Below are positions 36,366 through 48,245 of a DNA stretch of 64,000 nucleotides, one piece after another; the stretch's first letter is position 1; each line of letters starts with the position of its first letter. Source of the stretch: Varroa destructor (lineage: Eukaryota; Arthropoda; Arachnida; Mesostigmata; Varroidae). Below the pieces are notes generated by a model that was not told the origin of the DNA, searched no databases, and was given only the letters and a program-made list of their open reading frames with translations. The stretch covers positions 48,357,489 to 48,421,488 of the forward strand of contig NW_019211455.1 in the NCBI RefSeq assembly GCF_002443255.2. Reading direction: 5' to 3'. A program made the translations under genes and the position numbers.

Positions 36366-37339
36366 AACAACGTCTGGCCTAGTTAGAGTGTCACACTGCT
36401 GTGACTCTTCATGAGCTCTCGCTTGCAGTCGATAGTGATGGCCCTTGCTTCTCCTTCGTCGCATTTGGTCAAGGATTACAGAGGCTCTTCCGACGGTGTC
36501 GACCCCCTTCGTCCTTCCAGCGTTCTACGGAAACTTTGTGGAATAGACCGGTCTAACTGGCGGCAATCTTATTTGTGGACACTAATCTCAACGATCGGAT
36601 GATGACATAAGGCTCTCTGCATAATAATGCCGTCTTCAAGCCTTCAAAAGGTAATCAGAACAACACGACTAGTTTATGGTTGTGAGCATTTGTATTCAAT
36701 TCTAGCAGGCGAAAACGCTTACCGATCTACGGATCTCTGTTGCACCAGTCGCTATGGATTATTTCTAATTATATATATGCTTATCATTGAGAAAGATCCT
36801 ATTTGTATTTTAGTTAAATAACGGTTAAGTCGCAATTGAGTTTACTAGAAGCAAAGAGCCGATAAGTGCGTGAGCAATCATATGGGGACACCCGCAAAAG
36901 CCGGAATGCGACGAAGCTATATACCCTAAAACAAACATTCGAATCTGATCAAGTCGAAATTTAAACCTATCGAACACAGCGGCCTTAATCAATGGAATCG
37001 TTCTATGGGGTAGTGTTCTACTAGAGCGCACTATAACTGTTCTACTCTATGTACGGCCCCTACTACCAGCAGTAGCCATGGGACCTTTTTTTATCGGGTG
37101 TTCGCCAAATATTTCGCTAACAAAAAGCTATTCAAGAATCGAACGTATACTGACCAATATTTCATGACAACTTCTACTACCCCGTACCCCTACTGCTAAC
37201 GTCATTTTAGATAAAATTTGTTTCCTCTTGTTTTTCCCACATGTGTTTTATTAGCAATAAGAAAATTACATCTGTTGTCATAAATCCTAGGGTAGGTGCG
37301 AACGTGTGTTTGTTTTTATATGTTTTATTGGATTACCAG

Positions 37340-37527
37340 CTACAGAAAACGAGCAGATCGAAATCCGTATCCGTGTACGCGCGTACACAGACGGACATCT
37401 AAGCAATCGTAATTTACCAATAGGTCAAAAGGAGATATACTATTTAGTCTCGTTGCATCTGTTGGCCGTCAGCCTATTGCTGAGACTACAACAAACACAA
37501 TATTATTTTGTTTCACAACTTCAGTAA
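37340..37527 (+). CDS. candidate terminal exon, charged then hydrophobic (62 codons)
   Basis: Long T-rich acceptor (ATGTTTTATTGGATTACCAG) is followed by two bases and 62 codons to TAA. The first half is charged (TENEQIEIRIRVRAYTDG), the middle polar, and a hydrophobic helix-like segment (YYLVSLHLLAVSLLLRL) follows. The frame is also open upstream of the acceptor. No family recognised. Confidence 0.27.
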
Positions 37528-38265
37528 CAAACAGCGACCGCCGTGATTTTAACGACGCGACCTCTGAACAGTAGATCATTTTTGTCAGCGTCCATACAGT
37601 CTATTAGCGCCTTATTTTATCAAGCTTCTTCAAACTGAGCCGATGACAATCATTCTGATGTTGCATGCTTTGTTTTTCGTTTATATATGCGATGGTTCTC
37701 ACCATCGTCTGGCCGTGACGCCTCGTCTCCATTAACATTGGCCTAGTCGCCCTTGATCAATTTCCAATAACAAGATTTTCCATCCGCATCTCGAGTTTCC
37801 TGCGTAACCTTTCCTGTCCACTCCTCAAGCGAACAGCAAAGATATGCGCACGCGCCATTGATAAAAACAAATCGATTATACCGCATCCTATAAAAAATAT
37901 ATATATACCATTCTCCCTATGTTACTGCAATCTCTCTTCATCCCTGGCAAAATTCTTCCATCTCGATTAGAACTTCATTACAGGCATGACATTCTTCACA
38001 GGCGAAGCTGCTAACGATTTGTTGTTCTCTTTTTGTTTTATTGAGAACATATCACATTGTTACCGAGTGGGGTTTATAGTATAGGTTTATTCTGGACTAG
38101 GCGAAACCAGCCTGCCCAAACCGTTCGAAGCAAAGGACCCAGTGCCTGTATTTCGACCGTCGAATCCAGCCTAGCCTTTTAGAGTCGTCGCTATCAGCAA
38201 TCACGGCAGCTCGTTACGGCTCAGAACAAGTTAATAAACTTTGCATGAAAAGGGTAAAAGCGATA

Positions 38266-38291
38266 TAGAGAGAGAGAGAGAGAGAGAGAGA
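38266..38291. repeat. (AG)13 microsatellite
   Basis: Uninterrupted AG units, the only AG-class repeat of this size seen. Confidence 0.93.
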
Positions 38292-38464
38292 TACGATTCC
38301 AAACATATCGACGAATGCTCATATCAGTAGGCAAACGGAACGGTTGCAGGCAGGAAGAAAAGTTGTTCGATGTTAGCAACACACGGACAATACATCATTT
38401 TCCGATTGTACACGCACTACGGGGCTAGCATAACGGTAGCCCCATAGTATGTGTATATTAAAAA

Positions 38465-38809
38465 GTGTGGCTGCCTTATGATCGTCCTACTGCTAACGTT
38501 GCATACACTACACCGGCCCATTGGAAGGTTCCGCTAGCAGTTGTAAGACGTCGAAGTGATGGTCCTGACTTGAGCAACAACGACTACGGCAACGGCATGC
38601 GCAAGCCTAATTTATTGGGCGGCCCGGTAGAGGCTAACCCAACAGAAGACGACTGTTTGGCCCAATGGCGACACAGTCGACAAAGCAGTGCTACCGTAGC
38701 AACAGCGGTAAACTTGGCTATAGTTGCTTGGCTTTGTCTGTTGGCCACTCATATTGCAGTATTTCATGCACTGTATAGATTGGGGCCCAAAGTATCGCTT
38801 AAGCAGTGA
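38465..38809 (+). CDS. candidate exon/ORF with C-terminal transmembrane helix (114 codons)
   Basis: An open frame of 114 codons to TGA, preceded by a stop and lacking an ATG at its start, with first codon positions biased to purines. The middle is polar (SDGPDLSNNDYGNGMRKPN, then EANPTEDD), and the last third holds a clear hydrophobic segment (VNLAIVAWLCLLATHIAVF) before a basic tail. A possible internal donor is AGCG/GTAAAC at 38708. The minus strand is open for 112 codons opposite. Topology would suit a tail-anchored protein, but the identity is unknown. Confidence 0.27.
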   Translation: MWLPYDRPTANVAYTTPAHWKVPLAVVRRRSDGPDLSNNDYGNGMRKPNLLGGPVEANPTEDDCLAQWRHSRQSSATVATAVNLAIVAWLCLLATHIAVFHALYRLGPKVSLKQ

Positions 38810-38921
38810 TCGTTGAGCTGAACTGGGTATATTGTGTTGAAAGTAGAACAAAAACACGTCGAGATGGGGCGAATCTAGGAACGCCAGTAGCCAAGAGTGC
38901 AACAAACGTCCCTGCAAACGT

Positions 38922-39119
38922 ATGCGCAATACCCTGTACAAGTCAACCAAAATAGCAGCTATCCTAGTCGGGCTCGACTCTTTAGCAACATGCGTCCGAG
39001 CATCACATAGTCCACAGTACAGCGAGTGCCAGATACGGGTCGAGCACTTTCAGCTGATCGCAATAGGTTTAGTTGACTGGCCAAGAGCAAGCTGCAGTGT
39101 TCAGCTGGAATTGGTATAA
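38922..39119 (+). CDS. candidate small secreted cysteine-containing peptide (65 aa)
   Basis: A true ATG opens 65 codons to TAA. The first 27 residues look like a signal peptide: basic start (MRNTLYKSTK), hydrophobic core (IAAILVGL), small residues before a possible cleavage at VRA/SHS. The remaining 38 residues contain two cysteines and a hydrophobic patch. It lies about 110 bases after the preceding candidate, same strand. No toxin or defensin pattern is recognisable. Confidence 0.25.
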   Translation: MRNTLYKSTKIAAILVGLDSLATCVRASHSPQYSECQIRVEHFQLIAIGLVDWPRASCSVQLELV

Positions 39120-39818
39120 ACTATTAACTAGCGATATGGCCGTATAGCCAAGCAAGAGGTGAGCTCAGATTTGTTTGCAGCATTTCGCATTAAGGCATAC
39201 ACTATTTCGTAGTACAAAAATTTCAATCAGATGTTAAGATGCTGGAAATGATTGGCTGTGATTAAAATTTGAAATGGTACTTTATAGGAACTCCGAGATG
39301 GAGTGTGACCGGCTACCCCAGGTATGAAAGGCGCCATTTGGCCAAACGAGGTACGTACGCAATATTATGTAACAGTCTTTTTGAAACAACAGCTTTAAAA
39401 GTATCAGTTATGTCCTAGAGCTTTCACGGGATGTACGACCTTGACTGAGTTGCACGTTCACCTGTCAAGCAAGCTCCTTCGTTCTTCAGAAGGTTTTATA
39501 TGTCTAGACGTCAACGGCGTTCATAACTAGTCTACATACCTGTACTTTGTATAAGAAAAGTTGAAAGTAGCTAAATAATGGATAGGAACGGAAGTCCATC
39601 TAACTTAGTGCAAGGTCTTCGACAAGGAAATTTTGGGTAATGAGAGACCCACCGCATCGTAACTACGCGAAAATGAAGCCCATACGAAAACTAGAACCCA
39701 ATCATGAACTAACAGCAACAATCTCTACCAGATATCTGCGTATGGCTCAAATACAGTGTCAGTTGACATTGCTCTTATGGGAAACTGTGAATTTTCGAGG
39801 AGATGAATAACTAGACAG

Positions 39819-40012
39819 CGGGAGTGCTGGAAAGAAAGTTGTTTGCGACAGTTTTACGTCAGCATCCCGTTGCCGGTCGCAATATTCAAATGGTCCTGCG
39901 AGAGTCGAACGTAATGCTGTTCGGGCCAAACATCTACAGGGACATTGGAAGAAAAAAGAGTACGAACGCACCCCCTGGTAGCCCTTGGGGAATGCCTCCT
40001 GAACTATTTTAG
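39819..40012 (+). CDS. weak candidate terminal exon (63 codons)
   Basis: A frame following TAGACAG runs to TAG with a basic middle and a proline-rich end (STNAPPGSPWGMPPELF). The acceptor lacks a pyrimidine tract, and an 85-codon minus frame (39759-40016) overlaps fully. Confidence 0.15.
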
Positions 40013-40257
40013 GCAAAAGTAATTTATCACACGATAATGTTACCGCGTCAACAATGACGTTGTCGTCAGCATTAGCAACAATCGCGCAGCAACAACGGCA
40101 GTAGCATCGTTATTCTTGCTAACGAGAACAGCAGGCGATGGCGACGCAGCAGAGGCCAACGAAACAGACTTGACTCCAACGTCGTTGAGACCGGAAACGG
40201 AAAATATTTACGCCGGATGCCAACTGGAACTGTCTAGAACGACAAAGCGATCTTATG

Positions 40258-40261
<4 letters not shown>

Positions 40262-40302
<41 letters not shown>
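40262..40302. repeat. (TA)20 microsatellite
   Basis: Uninterrupted TA units. Confidence 0.95.
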
Positions 40303-40307
<5 letters not shown>

Positions 40308-40747
40308 GTGCATCGCTGTTGGTAGAAAGAGGAAAAAGTGAAGAAGTATATTTACAATGTACAATACGTTTAAAGTTTGCTTTGCCGACAAATTTGTAAC
40401 AGTAACATCTCGTTTTTGTAACGATCAGCTATTCATAAGCATAAAATAGTATCATTTGCCGGATCGTTTTCGGTCGGCTTTCCACACGGACTCCGTTGTC
40501 CTATAGATGTCAATGGAAGTCACGGCTTAGTAAGCCAGTATTATATCACTTAAACAAATCGACATACGAGCAAACAACTCAACTTACTTTGCCAGTGTAT
40601 ACGTTGCTCTTCATATAATTCATCAATGTATGATGAACTAACTGGAACTAAACTAATCGTTATTTCTGACACCTCATGGCCACTGGCCACTTGTGTTATA
40701 TATGTTATACCTAAATCCAATTAGATTGGTCAGGACAATTCTATGCT

Positions 40748-40987
40748 GTGACGACGAATCTAGGGAGTAAGCTGCATTTTGCTGTGCAAGCCGGAACCAC
40801 TTCACTTGCACCCCTCGTTCATCATCTGCGACTTGTTTCCTGGGAACAGCAGTACAAAAACAACTTACGAGCTGGAACAGATACAAAAAGAGCCCAGGGG
40901 AAGAAAGGAGCATTGTGGAAAAACCAAGAGGCGGAATGGCGTTTCCCAAGCATTGCTGCAAGCACGCCTATGACGTCCAACATTTAG
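40748..40987 (+). CDS. candidate exon, basic (79 codons)
   Basis: An open frame of 79 codons to TAG, rich in Lys, Gln and Gly (YKNNLRAGTDTKRAQGKKG). Three frames are open over this interval (plus 40779-40973 and minus 40674-40961), so openness itself is weak evidence. No clear acceptor at the start. Confidence 0.18.
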   Translation: MTTNLGSKLHFAVQAGTTSLAPLVHHLRLVSWEQQYKNNLRAGTDTKRAQGKKGALWKNQEAEWRFPSIAASTPMTSNI

Positions 40988-41037
40988 CCAATGTGTCTGT
41001 CCTTCTTTTTGACTACAATACCTGATGATATTTTCAG

Positions 41038-41219
41038 CCCGCTGCCGTCATAAACAGGCGGGCGACGTTTGCTCTCCGGTTTGTTTTGGCTGTGCAAAAG
41101 AGGAAGAAATACAAGGAGAATGCAAAAAGGATACGCGAACGGGTTTGAGCAAAGAAACGGAGGAAGGAAAGGCCATAGCAAAAAAAGTAGCCGGGTCAAT
41201 CAGGCTCGTCCGCTATTAA
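41038..41219 (+). CDS. candidate terminal exon, Cys start and Lys/Glu-rich tail (60 codons)
   Basis: Acceptor CTGATGATATTTTCAG is followed by two bases and 60 codons to TAA. The start has four cysteines in RCRHKQAGDVCSPVCFGC, a spacing that could bind metal but fits no named finger. The rest is Lys/Glu-rich (KEEEIQGECKKDTRTGLSK, KETEEGKAIAKKVAG) and likely helical. An ATG four codons before the acceptor is in frame, so an unspliced 64-codon ORF is also possible. Confidence 0.28.
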
Positions 41220-41438
41220 ATTAAGCACTTCGAGGAGTAGGCTGACAGGTTAAATCCTCTAGATGCTGTTTATCTGGGTTTCACCAATGTCAGCGGTATC
41301 GGCGCATCTCGCCGTGGCCGTCGCTACTGGCCATGCCGACTACCGACTACTCCTTATCGCATACTATTGTTGTCGCTTGTATCATGACTATTGCCGCTTA
41401 TACTAATACTGCATTTTGTGATCTAGCGTAACATTTAG

Positions 41439-41497
41439 TAGTCCGTAAAAATTATTACGATTTTATGCTATTGAAAGATACGACCAGGGCAGTGTAC
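41439..41497 (+). CDS. candidate internal exon joined in phase to 41581-41721
   Basis: Acceptor AGCGTAACATTTAG and donor GTGTAC/GTAAGTATT bracket 59 bases reading VRKNYYDFMLLKDTTRAVY. The exon ends in phase 0. The implied intron to 41580 is 83 bases with CTAAAC about 28 bases before the acceptor, a good branch-site position. Confidence 0.24.
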
Positions 41498-41580
41498 GTA
41501 AGTATTAGTCGTCCGTGAGAGGCCCAGTTAGACCCAGTTTGGCTTCTCCCCTAAACACATAATCGAACCTTTTTGTCGAG

Positions 41581-41721
41581 ATTGTTCACGATGCTGTGAC
41601 ACGTCTCTTTGAAACGCCACCAAACAGGGACGGCGGCGGCCGCCGTCATGTCTCAGAGCCCTCGAACAAGATCGTGGCAAAAAATGGTGAAGCAGCGGCC
41701 ACTGCCGTTGCTGTAGATTAA
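41581..41721 (+). CDS. candidate last exon, alanine-rich end (46 codons)
   Basis: After GAACCTTTTTGTCGAG the frame reads IVHDAVTRLFETPPNRDGGG and continues to NGEAAATAVAVD and TAA, with a strong purine-first codon pattern. It is phase-compatible with the upstream exon. The weak point is the acceptor, GAG instead of CAG or TAG. The frame is also open six codons upstream. Confidence 0.24.
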   Translation: MVHDAVTRLFETPPNRDGGGRRHVSEPSNKIVAKNGEAAATAVAVD

Positions 41722-41729
41722 CAACGAGC

Positions 41730-44700
41730 CGTTGGACAGTAAATGGCTTATGAACAAGGCGCATTGTTTACCCATTTGATGCGTATATGTGGTTGCATGG
41801 ATGTACCTATGACTAGTTCATAAAGGGAGTAAGATAGGGAAGTATGTGTTCCTTACTTGATCTTTCCAGAACAATCGTCTCCGCTGTTATTGTAATGGTC
41901 TTTTTTTTGTGGAGTAACATTGCTGAAATGTTCGTTAGATCATGTTTGTCTCGCACCGCGATTGTTGGGAACGATATGTTGGTTTTGGGCGTTCATTGGA
42001 ACGATAATGGTACATTTGGTACTTGAACGGTGACAACCTGACAATGATGCTCCCCGTTGTGGATTCTAAAAGCTGTTAGGGCCAGTACTTTTTACAGTAG
42101 ATTAAATATCGACTTCCCATTGTCCCAAAGTTTGCAAATATCAATTGAGTTGATTCTATATGGAAGTAACAGACAAAGCCCTACCCAAATGTAGATCATA
42201 GATGTTTCATATTTTATTTCCGGATACTTGCGTGATGTGAGACACTCGCCAGTTCCAAATTGGCTCTGTCTGCAATTATTGTTGAATTTATACCATCTCA
42301 GGTATAGCAGATAGATCGATTAGTATTGTGGACAGGTAAAGCCTAATGTTAATAGCTCGCTCATCCTTAAATTAAGGTCTGTAGGCATATCGATTTCACT
42401 TTCTATACATGACGAATGATTTGATCTCCGCTAAGCTACCCTACCAGTATTTTTAGCGATTGACTTTGGTAACTTACGCAAAAAATTCATTATTTTCTGT
42501 TCTAAGATTCGCGCATTCTGATTTTAATGCTTCGTTCGTCTACTTATAATTACGTTTTCGTAACTTTTCTTTCTGAACTTAAATGCTTCAATATTCTAGT
42601 TCGGTTTCTACTTGACTTGGACATACAATAACCGGAAGAGCACTAGCGTAAGAACGTTCGTTCAAGTTTAAACATAGCTATTCGCTAGTAGTTCCTATGA
42701 TCATAAGGATCATGAGGAAGTTTCTAATAGCCGAGCGGACGGCTTCGGTTGTCTAACACACATCGGCAAACATTTTCAACATGGCTGTCTTTTATATAGT
42801 TTTAGTACGCGGTTGGCTTAATTAGGGTCGCCCAAGGCTATTTCTCTTTGGGATTTGCGCGTCCGCTTGACGCCGTTAGGGCCCCGTTTCCAAGCGTTCG
42901 GGCCGTCAATCATTGCAGAATCAAATGTACTCAACCAATGCGTTCACTTTTTATTGTCTCTTGCTCTCGTACAGTAACATTAAATCATCTCTGCTAGGCC
43001 AGCAGAATATATATATGTATCGAGTCTAGTCGTCAAAGCGACGACGTTAGTCAGGCACAACGTACGATGCACAGCTGCAGCCTTGTCAAGTATTGCCGTA
43101 AAAACAACTGGCTGAACCCGATAGTGGCGCGTGCATTATATGCGACAGTGTAACGACCGTAACTGTTTCTCGTATGTAGGAATGAGCTTTCTAGTAGTTT
43201 CCCAAGCTGGAAGAAGAGTCACGGAAGTCAACCTGGAATTGATGTTATTGCAACGAAACGGAACGGAACGATTACGGCACGTTTAGACGCTACGCAAGGC
43301 TTTTATCTATGATCGAGGCTTGTTACGTAATTAGGAGCTCGGATCGTGGGAGCTGGGAACAAGTAGGCAACCAACGCTACTATGTCCGAGATCTGAGATA
43401 GTAGAGAAAACGTTGGTAGGTGGTGTTATTCCATGGAATCATTCAAATCGCAGCTGAAAAAGAAGACCGCCATGCTGCTACAACGCCCCACAACGGTTGG
43501 CGGATGCCGAAAAATCAGTATCATTCGGCAGTAACCTAGATGGGGTTGATACTTCGTCTGTCAAGGTGTTCGTAAGTCAATGATCGCTTTAAGAGATGGC
43601 CCACATTCGCGTGAAGCCCGGTCGATTGCTCGTTGTGAGAAGATTGAGAATGAGGCGTGGGCTCAGCAGGCTGCGAAGCTTCATCACGAAGTTTTGCCTA
43701 GCCTTCTCATTACGCGTTGGAGTTAACGAAACAAAAATTGTTATGCAAACCGATGAATTACTATTTTGTACCTAGAATTAAAATTTGGATTGGAATATTG
43801 TTAGATTTTCAGTTCACTCGGCTATTTCAATCTTTGTATCAGATAGACGTTTCAACTGAGCAGTCATTTTCCTTTCTAAAACAAAATCACTATCACACAT
43901 GTTACATAGAGACCGGATTTTAATGTAAGACTCGAGTCAAACTACTAGAGTTACCTAGAGAATGTAAAAAATACCTGCAACAAAAATCGGAATCGAGCTC
44001 TATATAACATCAGGACAAATAATTATGTTATACTCCCTGATGTCCGGCCACCATCGTTAACGTCGATTCGTTTTCAGATCCACGTATGTCTGCTACCATA
44101 GTACAGAAGATTCCATTGATCCCCAACACGCACAGCCCGAGCCACATTTGCATCGCTGCTAGTTGATCAGGGCGTTGAGCAAAACGGTAATACTATCTAC
44201 ATTGTGTAACAAATTACTATAAGCCAATAGCAAATAGCCGCGCATTTGCAACTGAACCGATAGGTGCATTGGTGTTAATGCTAAATGTCCTATTATTAGT
44301 CCTGTACGTCCCATATAACGCCACATAAAGTACCGGCGAAGGGACAGGAGCAACAATCAGTTATATTTATCTACTTGTTTACGGTAGAATTATGTAGGTC
44401 GGATATTCGAGGGGAACTGACACAGTGATGAAGATTTAAGTGTCAGATCCGTTGGTCGAGCGTTAGATCGAAGATACTGAAGTAAATCTTTAAATTTTTA
44501 TAAGAATAGATATGTCACACGAAGCCTGGCTGAGGGCTAGTAACTAAAGATACTAGCAATATGAATTATTTACACGAGACGTCCTAAAATGAATTACTGC
44601 ATTTCTGAGTAAACCATATTTAGGTAAATGCGAAACACGTACGTACACATACAGCTGCCATATTCAACAATAAATTCAAATGAAGCTCTTACAAGCATTT

Positions 44701-45380
44701 TGACTGTAAGAATATCTTCAGATAGTTGCTTCGTTTATCTACTATTTTTCCTTCAAGTCGATAAATATATTTTTTATATAAAAATTATTTTAATTATATT
44801 AATTTATATAAAAATTATTTTTTATTTTTGAGGAAATGAAAGTAATCTCAACATCATCCAATATCCTCAGAATACTACATTTTTATTTTTGCTAAAATAG
44901 GAATTACCATTGTTTACGTGTATATCACCGAAAAAGTATAACCCTGTACAAGACAAAACGGACCCGATACTAGTGCTTAATTGGCCACAATGGATTCCCA
45001 CACAAGAACGTGAGTCACTGTTGCCCAAGTCGTCGAATTAACTTCGTAACTTACGAGATTAGAAACGCAGTGCGCAACAGTAACAGACGAGATAGCCTGA
45101 GATAGTCTGATAGCCTATGGGTGCTCTCTTGTAAAATCCTTAAAATCCGCTAACAATAACCTAAAATTTCACGTAACATTACGGCTCTGTTTTGACTCGT
45201 GTTTAAGTAAATTTCCCACAACGAACTTCTTTAGTCACCTCAACGATACGCTGATGATTACGTAGAAATGCTTTTAACAGAGAATCATTCACTTTTATAG
45301 ATTATATATCCAGGAAAATCCGATTTTTTTCCTCTATGATTTGTATAAACGCGTTTAAGTATCTTAAATCCTGTCTTTAA
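41730..45380. other. largely featureless; 42.03-43.72 kb has no notable ORF
   Basis: Between 42027 and 43716 no frame exceeds 60 codons. At 43717-43923 a 68-codon plus frame rich in aromatic residues is open. At 44078-44162 a strong acceptor (GATTCGTTTTCAG) opens 27 codons to TAG (STYVCYHSTEDSIDPQHAQP). Neither is convincing. 44750-44830 is extremely AT-rich. Confidence 0.6.
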
Positions 45381-45384
45381 ATAG

Positions 45385-45584
45385 TGATAGCCGTTTACTG
45401 TGGTTTTCCTGAAATTCAAAATAAAATAATCGATGATCAGAGTGACCAGCCTCATATGTCTTGCGGAGCCGCTCCTGATGGTCCGTTACCTTTGACTATC
45501 AATAGTGTTTTTCGTCAGGGCCGTTATGTTAAGATAGCGCTTACACAACTATTAACTAATTATTTAAAAACTATTAACGGTTGA
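45385..45584 (+). CDS. candidate terminal exon, unknown (65 codons)
   Basis: Acceptor CCTGTCTTTAAATAG is followed by two bases and 65 codons to TGA. Composition is balanced (CGFPEIQNKIIDDQSDQPH and GAAPDGPLPLTINSVFRQGR). CGFPEI recalls the start of sushi domains, but the rest of the module is absent. A63-base TAA-rich region precedes it. No poly(A) signal noted near the stop. Confidence 0.27.
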
Positions 45585-45801
45585 ACTCACTGTATATATT
45601 TATGAGTCAACTCTGGCCCTCGGGATATACAAAAAACTTAGCGTGACAAGGCTTTGAAAATTCGCGGGAACTTTTCTACAGCTTTACAGTAAATTAGCCA
45701 GGCTATGAATGAGGGCATTTCATATTTAGTACATAAATTTCTCTCTTGGAAAAGTGAGGTATATCAACTGTTATAGCTCAATAAAAGCTTATTGTTTTAA
45801 G

Positions 45802-45814
45802 AAAAAAAAAAAAA
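45802..45814. repeat. poly(A) run, 13 nt
   Basis: Thirteen A residues shortly after an AATAAA at 45780. Confidence 0.9.
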
Positions 45815-46655
45815 CATTTATGATGCGCATATCACAACTGAATGCACACATTTCGAGAAAATAAAAACGCAATGATGTTCTTTTAGGGTATCATTACATT
45901 GCCTGTTCGTTTGCAATGTTGGGCATCCTTGTTTATATAGCTTTTGCAAGTTGTCTATAAACCTCTTAACTTAGTTATTTATTTCTATGATATATTTTTC
46001 AGTTTTATGACAAACTATTATACTGCTTGTATACAATTACCTAATAATGAGTAATAATAGATGTTCATTTCAATACATCATTCATCTATCTACAAAGGCA
46101 ACTTACCATTGAGTAATGCAACATGTGTCCCGAACGTCGGTACCTGTTTTTATTATCCCTACTTAACGGCTGAATAGCAAATAAAAAATCAAATCGTGTT
46201 TTGAAGTAAACAATCTATGTGTTATGAAAATTTGAAATAATAAGGCGAATAAAGAAACCTATTGTAGGCTTATTTACATACAGGGTCCAGGTGTACGGCA
46301 CGGAAAGTAAAAAAATTAAAATGATCACAAAGGGAAAATTCAACGGTTACGGTTTTTAAATTTCAGCCAGTGAAGCTCAAACGCGTCGCAAAACTTTCTT
46401 TGAACCATCGACCACTATTTTAACTGTAAACTTAACATCGTAACCAGCATATAGTGCTATCATTCATACGCAGTGTGTCAATGAAATTCATGAATAGGAA
46501 AAAAGGCCATCGTAGAAGGACTATTCCTGCACCACCATATCGTGCCAGAAAAAATCATTAGCAGGCCTTCTTGTTTCATCAGCCCTATCCACTGTCGTTG
46601 CGTAGTGAATCTACCTTCTATACTCGAGCCGTCCTTTTTGTCTGCCTTCTCTCAG

Positions 46656-46837
46656 CAGGCTATATCGATGGCGACAACATCGATATGTTCAAAAGTGACG
46701 GATCCTTCAGATCGGATACGAAACAACCTATGCCAATGAGTTGTCCAGTTTCTCCAGCTCGACCCAACTCGACAGTCATCTTTCTCCTGGCTACAACCAA
46801 CTGTATTGATTCTAAAGAAAAATCACACATTATACAT
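46656..46837 (+). CDS. candidate internal exon with two canonical splice sites (60 codons)
   Basis: Acceptor TTTTTGTCTGCCTTCTCTCAG, an excellent pyrimidine tract, and donor ACAT/GTGAGT bracket 182 bases open in one frame (two bases plus 60 codons, phase 0 at the end). The peptide starts GYIDGDNIDMFKSDGSFRSD, is proline-rich in the middle and ends with a short hydrophobic strand and polar tail. The frame also runs upstream over a signal-peptide-like stretch (RAVLFVCLLSAG) without an ATG. A second frame from the same acceptor is open for 27 codons. No family recognised. Confidence 0.36.
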
Positions 46838-47018
46838 GTGAGTATCGGCCTATGGAGGACAATACATTGGGTCTGTACCAATCCTGCAACTATTTGATGA
46901 CATAATGTCAACAATAGTTGGGTGCCAATGACCAGATCCGCGCTTCGACGCCGTCGGCAAGACCAAACCCGTAGCAGACCTTCGAGGCTAGGCTAGGCTA
47001 TGCTATGAACGAGTACGG

Positions 47019-47237
47019 ATGCAATTCTCTAGCCCATTAATAAAATCGAGTGACAAGGTCGATGTAGCCCGCCACCGTGCCACTAATCTAAGCCTGGTTG
47101 GCTCTCTAGCACGGGTCATTACTCGGGGTGGAAGCAGGACATGGCACACAATGAGCAAGGACAAGGCCTGTGTCATTCTATATGGTTCTTTCTGCAGGCT
47201 TTCAGTGCTCTCCCCACCCGACAAGGCAGTCCGCTGA
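47019..47237 (+). CDS. candidate ORF, basic (72 codons)
   Basis: A true ATG opens 72 codons to TGA (SSPLIKSSDKVDVARHRAT, then MSKDKACVILYGSFC). An acceptor inside it (GGTTCTTTCTGCAG) opens another frame with a hydrophobic end (47170-47370). Minus-strand frames are open too. Frame choice uncertain. Confidence 0.2.
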   Translation: MQFSSPLIKSSDKVDVARHRATNLSLVGSLARVITRGGSRTWHTMSKDKACVILYGSFCRLSVLSPPDKAVR

Positions 47238-48245
47238 TTTAGGCAAACCTAAGCCGCTAACAGGATCGTTCGCATTTTCTTTCTCTCGAACTATTTTCTC
47301 CCGATTTATCCTTATTTTTCCACTTCTTCTGTTATCTTTCTTATTCACTGGTTCGGGATCAATCAGATGAGAAGCTTCGTTTTGGTCACGTAGCACTGAC
47401 GGAGGTCGAACTCGTAATGATAGTGGAGCATTGACAAGACGCTTCCACGGTCACCCCGCTTATTGTCGTTATTGCTGTTGTTGTCATTGCCGTTCACTGA
47501 AAAGCGTGAGGAGAAAATGATTGGGTCGAAGTGGACGTCCAAGCGAATAGAACAGGCGACATCATCGAGGAATAGGATATGATCACGATGATATTTCTGC
47601 TAAAATAGCTGTAATTTCCTGCGACAAATAATACAACGCTGTAGGAAGTCGCTCTGCGTTGTGGCTTCGCTGTTGGTACTACTACGCGTACCGCAGATCC
47701 GAGAGTACAGAATATCTCACTTAATTAAATTGTAAACCAAACAAATAAATAGCATATACCGAGAGCTGTGAATTAAATTCGTGATGATTTAGTTCGACTG
47801 ACCGCAAGCTGAGAAAGCGATTGATTCCGAAGGAATCAAGTATGGTATGAAGGAGCACTACCTGAATGATAATGTTTGGTGGTTTTAAAATTAAGAGCTA
47901 AACGCTTAAGAGGCAAAAGAGTTGTCAATGGACATATTAGAGAATAATGCGCAACGTTTTGTGTACCTATATCGAGATTCTATTCGTGCTCTAGTCCGTA
48001 AGATGTTTTTTCATCTGGATTTTGGGGAATACATTGTCAGCGCTGCGTGCCAACAAAACCATATCTCAAGTCCTGGTGCCCTTCTAGGCCTGTAGTGTAT
48101 ATACCTCACACATATCCATTCTGTTCGAAATTGCAAATCGATGCGCATCGTTTTGTCCAGTCGTACAAAAAGTTGATTGTAGGTTAGCGTCACCACAGTG
48201 CCTGATTGCCAGCACAACACTTACGGTCGAATCTGACCCCGGCAG

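Larger units (their letters stand above)
35000..37330. other. mixed stretch; weak plus-strand frames at 35.97-36.6 kb
   Basis: An A8T12 palindrome lies at 35451-35470. Around 35972-36038 an acceptor (TGGCCATCTCTAG) and donor (CTG/GTATCA) bracket 22 codons, DGVPPFRSRTTPEERRERLI. A 63-codon ATG ORF lies at 36411-36602. C-rich tract at 36343-36365. 36830-37300 shows nothing. Confidence 0.5.

Noticed and set aside
45385..45584. Sushi/CCP-like start (CGFPEI) in a candidate exon
   Set aside because: Remaining conserved cysteines, glycines and tryptophan of the module are absent, so likely coincidence.
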